Assembly: GCF_001273835.1 (NCBI RefSeq)
Contig: NZ_JHEI01000150.1
Location: 123,683-187,682, forward strand
Direction of reading: 5' to 3'
From: Leucobacter celer subsp. astrifaciens
Lineage (GTDB): Bacteria; Actinomycetota; Actinomycetes; Actinomycetales; Microbacteriaceae
DNA length: 64,000 bases
In this document: piece after piece, positions 51,020 through 59,640 of the stretch
Layout: every line of letters begins with the position of its first letter
How positions within the stretch are numbered: position 1 is the stretch's first letter
The notes under the pieces: generated by a model
Database searches by the model: none
The model's input: only the letters and a program-made list of their open reading frames with translations
Told to the model about the DNA's origin: nothing
Made by a program: the position numbers and the translations under genes

Positions 51020-51850
51020 ATGATCGAACAGCGCGCGCATGACGGATTCGCACTGCCTGCCATCGGGCTCGGCACCTACAAGCTGAACGGCATCGCGGGG
51101 GCTGCGGCCGTGCGATCGGCGGTCGAGAACGGCTACCGGCTGCTCGACTCCGCCTTCAGATACGAGAACGAGGGCGCCGTCGGCCGAGGCGTGCGGGATT
51201 CGGGGACGGAGCGATCCTCGCTCATCTTCACGAGCAAGCTGCCGGGCCGGCACCACGACTACGACGCGGCGCTGCGCACGATCGAGGAGAGCGTGTTCCG
51301 ATCGGGCCTCGACGCGATCGACCTCTACCTGGTCCACTGGCCGAACCCCATCACCGGCCGCTACGTCGAGGCCTGGCGCGCGCTCGTGGAGGCGCGCGAG
51401 CGCGGGCTCGTGCGGCACATCGGGGTCTCCAACTTCCTGCCGGAGCACCTCGAGCGCATCGAGGCGGAGACCGGCGTGCGGCCCGTCGTCAACCAGATCG
51501 AGCTGCACCCCTTCTTCCCGCAGGTCGACGCGGTCGAATACCATCGCGAACGCGGGATCATCACCGAGGCCTGGAGCCCGGTGGGCCGCGGTAACGGCAG
51601 CGCAGAGCAGCCGGTGGTCGGCGAGATCGCGGCGGCGCACGGGATCACCCCCGTGCAGGCGGTCCTCGCGTGGCATGTCGCGCGCGGCGTCGTGCCGCTG
51701 CCGAAGTCGGCGGATCCCGGTCGCCAGCGTGAGAATCTCGCCGCTGCCGAGGTGACGCTGTCGCCCGAGGAGATCGAGGCGATCACGGCGCTCGGCCGAC
51801 CGGACGGCCGGCTGAAGGACCAGGATCCCGCGCGCTACGAGGAATTCTGA
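51020..51850 (+). CDS. Aldo/keto reductase
   Basis: A 276-residue AKR of the 5-class/2,5-diketo-gluconate reductase type. The catalytic tetrad is visible: aspartate in RLLDSAFRY, tyrosine in the same motif, lysine in FTSKLPG, and histidine in YLVHWPNP. Cofactor contacts lie in VPLPKSADPGRQRENL. It reduces small carbonyls with NADPH; the exact substrate is unknown. It follows the DUF779 gene closely but has its own promoter-like element, so linkage to aldehyde metabolism is plausible. Confidence 0.9.
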   Translation: MIEQRAHDGFALPAIGLGTYKLNGIAGAAAVRSAVENGYRLLDSAFRYENEGAVGRGVRDSGTERSSLIFTSKLPGRHHDYDAALRTIEESVFRSGLDAIDLYLVHWPNPITGRYVEAWRALVEARERGLVRHIGVSNFLPEHLERIEAETGVRPVVNQIELHPFFPQVDAVEYHRERGIITEAWSPVGRGNGSAEQPVVGEIAAAHGITPVQAVLAWHVARGVVPLPKSADPGRQRENLAAAEVTLSPEEIEAITALGRPDGRLKDQDPARYEEF

Positions 51851-51901
51851 TCCCGCAGCCGCCGCACCGCTCAGCTTGCGGATGAGACAATAGGGAACGA
51901 T

Positions 51902-53203
51902 ATGGATCCCAACAAGCTCAACCATGACGCGCAGCCTGCCGAGGGCAAGCTGGTCCGCACCCGCCCGCGAAGCGGGGATTCGGCGCGTCCGCAGGTGCGC
52001 CCCAAAGCGGAGGGGTGGACTCAGATCACGAGCCCCGACGGGCGGCCGACCCTGCAGTTCGCCTCGCCCCGCGTGAAGCAGCCCGCCACCCACCTCGCCG
52101 ATATGACGCTCGCGGAGCGCGAGGCGAAGGTCGTGGAGATGGGGCTCCCCAAGTTCCGGGCGAAGCAGATCTCGAAGCACTACTTCGAGCACCGCACGAC
52201 CGATCCCGAACAGATGACGGACCTGCCGAAGGACCGCCGCGAGGAGCTGGCGCAGGCCTTCTTCCCGCCGCTCCTCTCCGAGGTGAAGCGCCTTGTCACC
52301 GACGACGGCGCGACGATCAAGTTCCTCTGGCGCCTCTTCGACGGCGCGCTCGTCGAGTCCGTCCTCATGCGCTATCCCGGGCGCATCACGCTCTGCGTCT
52401 CCAGCCAGTGCGGCTGCGGCATGAACTGCCCGTTCTGCGCCACCGGCCAGGCCGGCCTCACCCGCAACATGTCGACCGCCGAGATCCTCGACCAGATCGT
52501 GCAGGCCAACCGGGTGATCGCCGAGGGCGGCCTCGGACGCAAGCGCGAAGCGGGCAACGGCGCGGAGCCCGAGCGCGTGAACAACATCGTGTTCATGGGC
52601 ATGGGTGAGCCGCTCGCCAACTACAAGCGCGTGATGAACGCGGTGCACCGCATGATCGCACCGTCGCCCGAGGGACTCGGCATGTCGGCCCGCGGTATCA
52701 CCGTCTCGACGGTGGGCCTCGCACCCGCGATCCGCAAGCTCGCCGACGAGAAGATCCCCATCACCTTCGCGCTCTCGCTGCACGCGCCGGACGACCAGCT
52801 GCGCGACGACCTGATCCCGGTCAACAGCCGCTGGAAGGTCGAGGAGGTGCTCGACGCCGCCTACCACTACTACGAGACGACGGGCCGGCGCGTGTCCATC
52901 GAGTACGCGCTCATCAAGGACATGAACGATCACGCCTGGCGCGCCGACCTGCTGGCGGAGAAGCTCAACGCGCGTGGCCGCGGCTGGGTGCACGTGAACC
53001 CGATCCCGCTCAACCCGACGCCCGGTTCGATCTGGACCTCGTCGACGCGAGAGGTGACCCGCGAGTTCGTCGACCGGCTGAACGCGGCGGGCGTCCCGAC
53101 GACGCTGCGCGATACCCGCGGCAAGGAGATCGACGGCGCCTGCGGGCAGCTCGTCGCCACCGAGCAGGATAAGGCGGAAGCAGCGGCGTTCGCCGCGTCC
53201 TGA
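51902..53203 (+). CDS. rlmN: 23S rRNA (adenine-2503-C2)-methyltransferase / tRNA methyltransferase RlmN
   Basis: The 433-residue radical-SAM enzyme has the CxxxCxxC cluster motif CGMNCPFC (C172, C176, C179), GMGEPLANY, the STVGLAPAI region, and the methyl-carrying cysteine in GACGQL (C414). It methylates A2503 of 23S rRNA and A37 of some tRNAs. The N-terminal 40 residues are an acidic/basic extension not shared by E. coli RlmN. The ATG at 51902 is close to a TAGGGA-like -10. Confidence 0.95.
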   Translation: MDPNKLNHDAQPAEGKLVRTRPRSGDSARPQVRPKAEGWTQITSPDGRPTLQFASPRVKQPATHLADMTLAEREAKVVEMGLPKFRAKQISKHYFEHRTTDPEQMTDLPKDRREELAQAFFPPLLSEVKRLVTDDGATIKFLWRLFDGALVESVLMRYPGRITLCVSSQCGCGMNCPFCATGQAGLTRNMSTAEILDQIVQANRVIAEGGLGRKREAGNGAEPERVNNIVFMGMGEPLANYKRVMNAVHRMIAPSPEGLGMSARGITVSTVGLAPAIRKLADEKIPITFALSLHAPDDQLRDDLIPVNSRWKVEEVLDAAYHYYETTGRRVSIEYALIKDMNDHAWRADLLAEKLNARGRGWVHVNPIPLNPTPGSIWTSSTREVTREFVDRLNAAGVPTTLRDTRGKEIDGACGQLVATEQDKAEAAAFAAS

Positions 53204-53236
53204 AGGCCTGCAGCGCTCTCCCGGGCGCCCTCTCGT

Positions 53237-53298
53237 GAAATCGAGACCCTGCGGCTGCACTATGCGCCGAATACCGCAGCGGGAGGGACTCAAGTTTC
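53237..53298. repeat. Interspersed palindrome family 4, copy b (degenerate)
   Basis: GAAATCGAGACCCTGCGGCTG (shown in part; 53237-53263 arm) and its partner 53271-53298 pair imperfectly. The left arm shares the order TCGAG, CTGCG, CTGCACTAT with the perfect copy at 54518-54546. It lies between rlmN and the DUF559 gene, which converge. Confidence 0.6.
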
Positions 53299-53340
53299 CC
53301 GGGCGTGCGAGGCGGCATCGCGGGGAGCCCTGGTCGCCGG

Positions 53341-54390
53341 TCATCGGCCTTCCCAGCCGCGGTCGCGGAGGGCTCCCATGAGGCGGCGTCTCAGTTCGGG
53401 CTGCTCACGGTACAGCAGCAACGATGTCGCGCGGACGGTCTCCCAGCCGTGCCGCTCGTAGGAGTGGTACTTCTCGATGTCGCGATTCCACTGCGGGCTC
53501 TCCGTGCGGTGGTGATCGCCCTCGTACTCCGCCGCGAGCCGATAGCGGGGCCAGGCGAACTCGCTGCACCCGAGCAGCACCCCGTTCGCGGCCCGCACGT
53601 CGTAGTCGAGCTCGGGTGCGGACAGTCCCCACTCCTGGATCCGCAGCCGCAGGTGCGATTCGGGTGGCGAGGCGCTGTGCGTCGAGAGGAGCGGCAGCAG
53701 CGCTCCGAGCAGACGGGAATGCCGGCGATAGCGCAGCGCCGAGGCAGCCGCGAGATCCTCCGCGGTGGCGAGCTGAGGGTGCTTGAACCGGGTGGTGCCG
53801 GGGATCCGGTGATCGCGGATGATGGCGTCGCCGAGGGCGACCGCATCGTCTCGTCGCAGCAGGGGAGCGACCACGGCCCACGTCGTTGCGGGATCGGTGA
53901 CCGGCAAGCCACCGCGCTCGACGACGGTCGCCAGGTGCGGGGAGAGGGTGAGCGCGCGCTGCCCGTGTCTGCGGCTGATCCGCCGCGGTGTGCAGCAGCC
54001 GATCGTGAGCCGGTCGTCGGGCTTGCGCGGTACCTGAGAGCCGCGGCCCGGATCGTGGCCGGTGTCGACACGAGCATCGGCGCGGCGAATCGTGTGCGGC
54101 ACCGGCAGCTCCCAGATCGCCGCCGCCGTGAATCCCGCGTAGAACTGACCGTGCGCAAGGCTCGGCGTGAGGGTGCGCGCTTGCGCGATCTGCAGGTCGC
54201 GCCAGACCCGATCGGGGTGCGGGCCCTCCGTGCTCGGAGGAGTCTCGGGGCGGCGCCGGTAGAGCCCGGGGCCGAGCCGGACGACATCGGGCTGCCGGAG
54301 GCGCCGGGCGGACACTCCCGCGCGCCGCGCCTCCGCCGCACTGAACACCGGGCCGAGCGATGCGGGGAGGGGCGCTGGCGGTCGGGGCAT
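53341..54390 (-). CDS. DUF559/VSR-fold protein with AbiEi-like N-terminal domain
   Basis: The 349-residue product has an N-terminal winged-helix-like segment (VFSAAEARRAGVSARRLRQP, then VRLGPGLYRRR) resembling AbiEi-type antitoxin N-domains, and a C-terminal DUF559 domain with EYEGDHHRTESPQWNRDIEKYHSYERHGWETVRATS, a very-short-patch-repair/restriction-endonuclease-like fold. Catalytic acids E and D and the downstream histidines are present. Function is unknown; such proteins are frequent orphan genes in actinobacteria. AGGA lies eight bases before the ATG at 54390. Confidence 0.75.
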   Translation of the reverse strand: MPRPPAPLPASLGPVFSAAEARRAGVSARRLRQPDVVRLGPGLYRRRPETPPSTEGPHPDRVWRDLQIAQARTLTPSLAHGQFYAGFTAAAIWELPVPHTIRRADARVDTGHDPGRGSQVPRKPDDRLTIGCCTPRRISRRHGQRALTLSPHLATVVERGGLPVTDPATTWAVVAPLLRRDDAVALGDAIIRDHRIPGTTRFKHPQLATAEDLAAASALRYRRHSRLLGALLPLLSTHSASPPESHLRLRIQEWGLSAPELDYDVRAANGVLLGCSEFAWPRYRLAAEYEGDHHRTESPQWNRDIEKYHSYERHGWETVRATSLLLYREQPELRRRLMGALRDRGWEGR

Positions 54391-54517
54391 GCTCGAATCC
54401 TTGCAAGATCCGGCACCCCGGAACGCCCGGGCGCGAAATCTGTGCATAACGGCTCAGGCAGTCGTCCTGATGCTCCGTTGTGGACGAAACTCGCAGCCAT
54501 CGCGCCATCGCTCTCGG

Positions 54518-54580
54518 CGAATTCGAGGCCTCTGCGCTGCACTATCATCGCGATAGTGCAGCGCAGAGGCCTCGAATTCG
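54518..54580. repeat. Interspersed palindrome family 4, copy a
   Basis: A perfect 29-bp inverted repeat: arms 54518-54546 (CGAATTCGAGGCCTCTGCGC core) and 54552-54580, loop ATCGC. It is followed by a G-rich tract and lies between two minus-strand genes. Confidence 0.92.
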
Positions 54581-54583
54581 AGA

Positions 54584-54664
54584 GCGGGGCGGGCGGGGCA
54601 GGGTGGGGTCGGGCGGAGCGGGGCCGACGGAGCAGAGCCGGGCAGGGCAGGCGGGCAGGCGGGC
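54584..54664. other. G-rich tract next to palindrome family 4
   Basis: Repeated GGGCGG, GGGG and GGGCAGG runs follow the palindrome directly and satisfy the usual G-quadruplex rule on the plus strand. The arrangement parallels 29996-30100. Confidence 0.55.
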
Positions 54665-54670
54665 GCCCGC

Positions 54671-55750
54671 TCAGCGACCGAGCGCGCGAGCCAGCAGTTC
54701 GACGTCGTCGGCGGTGTTCCAGAGGTGGAACGAGATCCTCGCATTGCCGGCGCGGCCCGAGGCCACGATCCCGTGGGCCGTCAGCGCCGCGAGTTCACGG
54801 CCGTCGGGATCCGCCCAGGTGACGATCGCCGAGTCGCCCGCGGGCAGCCCCAGCACCTCGCGGGCGGCGTTCGCCAGACCCAGGTCGTGCGCGTGGACGG
54901 CGTGCGGATCGAGCGCCGCGACACCGCGCAGCGCGGCCTCGGTGCCTCCGATCGCGGGCCAGGCGGGGGAGACGTCGAAGCGTCCGGCTCCCTCGGCGAG
55001 CGGGGTGTGCCCCGCATAGCACGACGCCCAGACGTCGTCGGCCGAGCACCAGCCGGCCGCGATCGGCACCAGTTCGTCGTCGAGTTCCTCGCGCACGGTG
55101 AGGAACGCGGCGCCGCGGGGTGCGCACAGCCACTTGTAGGCGTGGCAGACGGTGAAATCGAATGACGCCGCGCCCACGGGGAGCCAGCCCAGCGACTGGG
55201 TGAGATCGACGAGCGTGCGCGCGCCGCCGCGCGCGGCCGCGGCGGCGATCGCCTCGGCGTCGGCGATCTCGCCGCTCGCCGACTGCACGAGCGAGAACGC
55301 CACGAGCGCCGTGTCGGGCGACACCTCTTCGGCGAGCCGGTGGACCGGGGCGTAGCGCACCCGGACCCCGCGGCGGGCGAGCTGCTCCAGCGGGTGCGCG
55401 AGCGAGGCGAAGTCGCCCGCCGCGCAGAGCACCTCGGCGCCGTCCGGGACCGACGTCGCCACGACCGAGACGAGCTGCGAGACCTGGGAACCGAGCGCCA
55501 CGCGATCGGTGGCGACCCCGGCGATTCCGGCGAAGAGGTCCCGGCAACGCCGCGCCTGCACTCCGAGCGCGCGGGCGTCGAGGCGTCCGCTCGCCCAGCC
55601 GTCGACGAACGCGTGCACGGCGTCGGTGGTCGCGGCCGTCGGCAGCCCGGCGGTGCACGCCGAGAGGTATCCGCGTCCCGCGGCGAAGCCGAGCTCGGCG
55701 ATGGGGAGCGCCGGAGCGGCGGTCGGGGTCGAGGAAACGGAGGCGCTCAT
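54671..55750 (-). CDS. Class V aminotransferase (cysteine desulfurase-like)
   Basis: The 359-residue fold-type I PLP enzyme has VDLTQSLGWLPVGAASFDFTVCHAYKWLCAPRGAAF, with the PLP lysine in HAYKWL, and an ASGEIADAEAIAAAA helix before it. The C-terminal substrate domain ends RISFHLWNTADDVELLARAL. It is of the SufS/CsdA superfamily without adjacent iron-sulfur genes, so a desulfurase, kynureninase-like or selenocysteine lyase-type reaction is possible. TAGCCT sits six bases before the ATG at 55750. The LysR gene is divergent and may control it. Confidence 0.83.
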   Translation of the reverse strand: MSASVSSTPTAAPALPIAELGFAAGRGYLSACTAGLPTAATTDAVHAFVDGWASGRLDARALGVQARRCRDLFAGIAGVATDRVALGSQVSQLVSVVATSVPDGAEVLCAAGDFASLAHPLEQLARRGVRVRYAPVHRLAEEVSPDTALVAFSLVQSASGEIADAEAIAAAAARGGARTLVDLTQSLGWLPVGAASFDFTVCHAYKWLCAPRGAAFLTVREELDDELVPIAAGWCSADDVWASCYAGHTPLAEGAGRFDVSPAWPAIGGTEAALRGVAALDPHAVHAHDLGLANAAREVLGLPAGDSAIVTWADPDGRELAALTAHGIVASGRAGNARISFHLWNTADDVELLARALGR

Positions 55751-55843
55751 GCGGACAGGCTAGGAGACCGGCGGACATAATGAAACAGAATCATTCTTAT
55801 GTTTTGCTTCAGTTAGCGTTATGCATCGGTTACCATCGTCTGC
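55751..55843. promoter_or_regulatory. Divergent promoter region between aminotransferase and LysR genes
   Basis: A 93-base AT-rich stretch, unlike the rest of the window. AGGCTA (minus-strand TAGCCT, 55762-55757) lies six bases before the aminotransferase ATG; TACCAT (55831-55836) lies seven bases before the LysR ATG. A T-N11-A-like dyad around 55784-55815 could be the LysR site. Confidence 0.5.
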
Positions 55844-56794
55844 ATGACCACGCTTCGCAACGCCGACCCACTGGGCTCGATCGACTCGACCGAGCTGCGC
55901 ATCCTCCACGCGCTCGCGACCACCGGCTCGCTCACCGCCGCCGCGGGGAGCCTCGGGCTGAGCCAGCCCGCAGTGAGCCAGCGCATCAAGCGCGTGGAGA
56001 CCCGTCTCGCGGTGCCGCTCATCGAGCGCAGCGGACGCGGGATCCGTCTGACGCCGGCGGGCCGGATCCTCGCCGATCACGGCCGCACCGTGGTCGCCGA
56101 GATCGACGCCGCGATCGCCGCCATCGACGACCTGCGCGGGGAGCGCGCCGGGACGCTGCGCATGGTCGGCTTCCCGAGTGCGAGCGCAACGGTCGTGCCC
56201 GCGCTGATGCGGGAGCTGGTCGATGAGGCCCCCGACGTGTCCCTGCAGTACCGCGAGGCCGAGCCGCCCGCCGCCACCGCGATGCTGCGCGACGGCGAGG
56301 TCGACTGCGCGCTCATCTTCGACTACGAGGGAGCGGCCGAGCTGCCCGCCGGGAGCGCGTTCCTGCCGCTCTGGCGCGAGGAGGTCCAGTTGGTGGTCTC
56401 GCACGCGCGGGAGACCGATGGAGACACCGCCCGTCTGGAGGACTACGCCGATGAGCACTGGATCGCCGGGTGCGAGAAGTGCCGCGGGCACCTGCTGAGC
56501 GCGGCGGGCGAGGCCGGCTTCGAACCGGACATCATCCAGGAGACCGACAACGTGCCGGCGATGCTCGCGATGGCGGCGGCGGGCGGAGCCGTGGCGCTCG
56601 TACCCGGCCTCGCGCTCGCCGCGGCGCGCACGCTTCCCGAGGACGCGCGCGCACTGCAGCTGGATCCGCCCCGCTACCGCACGATCGGGATCGTCTCGAT
56701 GGTCACGGCGAACGAGAGCCCGCAGGTGCGCCTGGCGAAGCGGTTGCTCGCCGGCGTCGACGGCGCGCGCTGGGGGTTGGAGCCCGTCGCTTGA
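55844..56794 (+). CDS. LysR-family transcriptional regulator
   Basis: The 316-residue regulator has an N-terminal HTH (LRILHALATTGSLTAAAGSLGLSQPAVSQRIKRVETRLAVPLI) and a periplasmic-binding-like effector domain. The effector half contains GCEKCRGHLL, a CxxC pair that could sense metal or redox state. It is divergent from the aminotransferase gene and its stop overlaps the next MFS start (TTGA), so it probably controls both. Confidence 0.87.
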   Translation: MTTLRNADPLGSIDSTELRILHALATTGSLTAAAGSLGLSQPAVSQRIKRVETRLAVPLIERSGRGIRLTPAGRILADHGRTVVAEIDAAIAAIDDLRGERAGTLRMVGFPSASATVVPALMRELVDEAPDVSLQYREAEPPAATAMLRDGEVDCALIFDYEGAAELPAGSAFLPLWREEVQLVVSHARETDGDTARLEDYADEHWIAGCEKCRGHLLSAAGEAGFEPDIIQETDNVPAMLAMAAAGGAVALVPGLALAAARTLPEDARALQLDPPRYRTIGIVSMVTANESPQVRLAKRLLAGVDGARWGLEPVA

Positions 56795-58047
56795 GCACGG
56801 TGTCCGAGCGCCTGGCCGAGGGCCGCACGCAGCGGCGGATCGTCACGATCCTCGCCCTCGCGACGGTGCTCGGCGGGCTCGGCGTCGGGGCCTCGCTGTC
56901 GGCGGGCGCGCTGCTCATCGTCGAGGTCACCGGCAACGACGCGCTCTCGGGCCTCGGCTCGACGATGAACGCGGTCGGAGCCGCCCTCGCGGGCATGCCG
57001 CTCGCGCGTCTCGCGGCTCGCCGGGGCCGCCGCATCGCGCTCGCATCGGGCAACGCCATCGCGGTGCTCGGGGCGATCGCGATCATCGCGGCCGCGGCCC
57101 TCGGCCTGCCGCCCCTGCTCTTCGCCGGCCTCGCGGTGCTCGGCGTCGCGAGTGCCGTTCAGCTGCAGTCGCGGTTCGCCGCGGCCGACCTCGCGGTGCC
57201 CGAGAACCGGGCTCGCGACCTCTCGCTCGTCGTCTGGTCGATCACCATCGGCGCCGTCATCGGTCCCAACCTCATCAGCCCGGGCGAGGTCGTCGGCGAG
57301 GCCCTCGGCCTCCCGGGTCTCGCGGGCATCTTCGTCTTCACGATCGGGGCCCAGCTCGCCGCGGGAATCGTGGTCTGGGCCGGCTTGCGCCCCGATCCGC
57401 TGCTCGAGGCGCGCAGGCTCGCCGGCGCCGTCGCCGGCGAGGAGCCGTCGTTCGGCCGCGGTGCGACGACGTCCCGGGAACAGAGCGGACGAGGCGCGCA
57501 GTTCCTCGTGATCGGCCTCATCGCGCTGGCGCACGCGACCATGGTGGGGATCATGGCGATGACTCCGCTGCACATCACGCATCACGGCGGCAGCTTCACG
57601 CTGGTGGGGCTCACCATCAGCCTGCACATCGCCGGCATGTATGCGCTCTCGCCCGTGTTCGGCATGCTGGCGGGCCGGATCGGCACGCTGCCGGTGGTGG
57701 TGCTCGGGTTCGGCACGCTCGGTCTGGCGGCGCTCGGCGCGGGCCTCGGAGGCGAATCGATGGCGGCGGTCCAGATCGCCCTGGTGCTGCTCGGCATCGG
57801 ATGGAGCATGGTGACGGTCGCGGGATCGGCCCTGCTGACCGAGGTCACCCCGTTCGAGGTGCGGCCGAGGCGCCAGGGGCAGTCCGATACCGTCATGAAC
57901 GCGGCCGGGGCGGTGTTCGGCGCGGCCTCGGGGGCGATCTTCGCCGCCGGCGGATTCCCGGTGCTCGCCGGGGTCGCCGGGGCGCTCGTCGTTCTCGGGA
58001 TCTCCGCCACCGCGCTGCTGCGAGGGCGACGCGACTCAGTAGACTAG
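56791..58047 (+). CDS. MFS transporter
   Basis: The 418-residue protein has about twelve helices and a glycine-rich MFS signature (MPLARLAARRGRRIALASG). A central cytoplasmic loop (about 210-235) is charged. The TTG at 56791 overlaps the LysR stop by four bases; a GTG at 56800 is the alternative. The substrate is unknown, but linkage to a LysR regulator and a desulfurase-like gene suggests sulfur or amino acid compounds (inference). Confidence 0.82.
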   Translation: MSTVSERLAEGRTQRRIVTILALATVLGGLGVGASLSAGALLIVEVTGNDALSGLGSTMNAVGAALAGMPLARLAARRGRRIALASGNAIAVLGAIAIIAAAALGLPPLLFAGLAVLGVASAVQLQSRFAAADLAVPENRARDLSLVVWSITIGAVIGPNLISPGEVVGEALGLPGLAGIFVFTIGAQLAAGIVVWAGLRPDPLLEARRLAGAVAGEEPSFGRGATTSREQSGRGAQFLVIGLIALAHATMVGIMAMTPLHITHHGGSFTLVGLTISLHIAGMYALSPVFGMLAGRIGTLPVVVLGFGTLGLAALGAGLGGESMAAVQIALVLLGIGWSMVTVAGSALLTEVTPFEVRPRRQGQSDTVMNAAGAVFGAASGAIFAAGGFPVLAGVAGALVVLGISATALLRGRRDSVD

Positions 58048-58053
58048 ACGCTG
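58040..58053 (+). promoter_or_regulatory. Putative -10 element of gltX
   Basis: TAGACT at 58040-58045 lies eight bases before the ATG at 58054, overlapping the end of the MFS gene. Confidence 0.35.
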
Positions 58054-59640
58054 ATGTCAGATATCGTCTCCTCCCAGTCTTCCGCCGCCTCCGGCAGCCA
58101 GCCTTCCGCCGCCTCCGGCAGCCAGTTCTCCGCCGCCACGGGCAGCGACGTGCGCGTCCGCTTCTGCCCGTCGCCCACCGGCACGCCGCACGTCGGCATG
58201 GTGCGCACGGCCCTCTTCAACTGGGCGTACGCCCGGCACACGGGTGGCACCTTCGTGTTCCGCATCGAGGACACCGATGCGGCGCGCGACAGCGAGGAGA
58301 GCTACGCGCAGATCCTCGATTCGCTGCGCTGGCTCGGTCTCGACTGGGACGAGGGCATCGACGCAGGCGGCCCCCACGGCCCCTACCGGCAGTCGCAGCG
58401 CGGTGAGATCTACCGGGACATCGCCGCCCGCCTGCTGGAAGCCGGCCACCTCTACGAGAGCTACTCGACCGCCGAGGAGATCGACGCCCGCAACGAGGCC
58501 GCCGGACGCCCCAAGCAGCTCGGCTACGACAACCACGACCGCGACCTCACCGAGGAGCAGCGTGCTGCGTTCCGCGCCGAGGGCCGCCAGCCGGCGCTGC
58601 GCTTCCGGGTGCCCGACACCGACCTCTCGTTCACCGACCTCGTGCGCGGCGACATCTCGTTCCCCGCGGGGTCCACGATCGACTTCGTGGTCGTGCGCCC
58701 CAACGGCGCCCCCCTCTACACGCTCACCAATCCGGTCGACGACGCGCTCATGGGCATCACCCACGTGCTGCGCGGCGAGGATCTGCTCTCCTCGACCCCC
58801 CGCCAGATCGCGCTGCACCGCGCGCTCGTCGAGCTCGGCATCGAGCAGGCGATCCCGCGCTTCGGCCACCTGCCGTACGTGATGGGCGAGGGCAACAAGA
58901 AGCTCTCGAAGCGCGATCCCGAGTCGAATCTGCTCAACCACCGGGCACGCGGGTTCATCCCCGAGGGGCTGCTCAACTACCTGTCGCTGCTCGGCTGGTC
59001 GCTCGCATCGGATCGCGACATCTTCACGAGCGCTGAGATGGTCGCGGCGTTCGACGTGGCCGACGTCAACCCCAACCCGGCGCGCTTCGACCAGAAGAAG
59101 GCCGACGCGATCAACGCCGACCACATCCGCCTGCTCGCCGAGGACGACTTCGGGCAGCGGATCCTGCCCTACCTCATCGCGGGCGGTGCGCTGCCGGTCG
59201 AGCCCTCCGAGGCGCAGCTCGCGACCGTGCGGGCGGCCGTGCCGCTCGTGCAGAGCCGCATCACCGTGCTCTCCGAGGCGGTGGGCATGCTCGGCTTCCT
59301 GTTCACGACCGCCGACGCGCTCGCCTATGAGGACGACGCGCTGAAGTCGCTCAAGGGCGACGCACCGCAGGTGCTCGAGGCCGGCATCGCCGCGCTCGAA
59401 GCCGTGTCCGAGGCCTCGTGGCGCACGGAGCCCATCCAGGCGGCGCTGCAGGCCGCGCTCATCGACGGACTGGGCCTCAAGCCGCGGCTCGCCTTCGGTC
59501 CGCTGCGCGTCGCGGCGTCCGGCCGCCGGGTGTCGCCCCCGCTCTTCGAATCGTTCGAACTGCTGGGCCGCGAGGAGTCGCTCGCGCGCCTGCGCCGCCT
59601 CCAGGCCCGTCTGGCGGAGGGCGCGGAGCCGCAGGCATGA
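58054..59640 (+). CDS. gltX: Glutamyl-tRNA synthetase
   Basis: The 528-residue class I synthetase has the HIGH-equivalent FCPSPTGTPHVGM and the KMSKS-equivalent KLSKR, with the tRNA acceptor-binding region and a helical anticodon-binding domain in the last 200 residues. The first 31 residues are unusual: three 8-residue repeats (SAASGSQP, SAASGSQF, SAATGSDV) not found in other GltX proteins and encoded by a 24-bp tandem repeat. It charges tRNA-Glu; a tRNA-Glu gene lies at 42748. The following reductase gene overlaps it by four bases. Confidence 0.95.
   Translation: MSDIVSSQSSAASGSQPSAASGSQFSAATGSDVRVRFCPSPTGTPHVGMVRTALFNWAYARHTGGTFVFRIEDTDAARDSEESYAQILDSLRWLGLDWDEGIDAGGPHGPYRQSQRGEIYRDIAARLLEAGHLYESYSTAEEIDARNEAAGRPKQLGYDNHDRDLTEEQRAAFRAEGRQPALRFRVPDTDLSFTDLVRGDISFPAGSTIDFVVVRPNGAPLYTLTNPVDDALMGITHVLRGEDLLSSTPRQIALHRALVELGIEQAIPRFGHLPYVMGEGNKKLSKRDPESNLLNHRARGFIPEGLLNYLSLLGWSLASDRDIFTSAEMVAAFDVADVNPNPARFDQKKADAINADHIRLLAEDDFGQRILPYLIAGGALPVEPSEAQLATVRAAVPLVQSRITVLSEAVGMLGFLFTTADALAYEDDALKSLKGDAPQVLEAGIAALEAVSEASWRTEPIQAALQAALIDGLGLKPRLAFGPLRVAASGRRVSPPLFESFELLGREESLARLRRLQARLAEGAEPQA
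58078..58146. repeat. 24-bp tandem repeat at the gltX 5' end
   Basis: TCTTCCGCCGCCTCCGGCAG-type units of 24 bp occur at 58078-58101, 58102-58125 and, diverged, 58126-58146. Confidence 0.85.
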
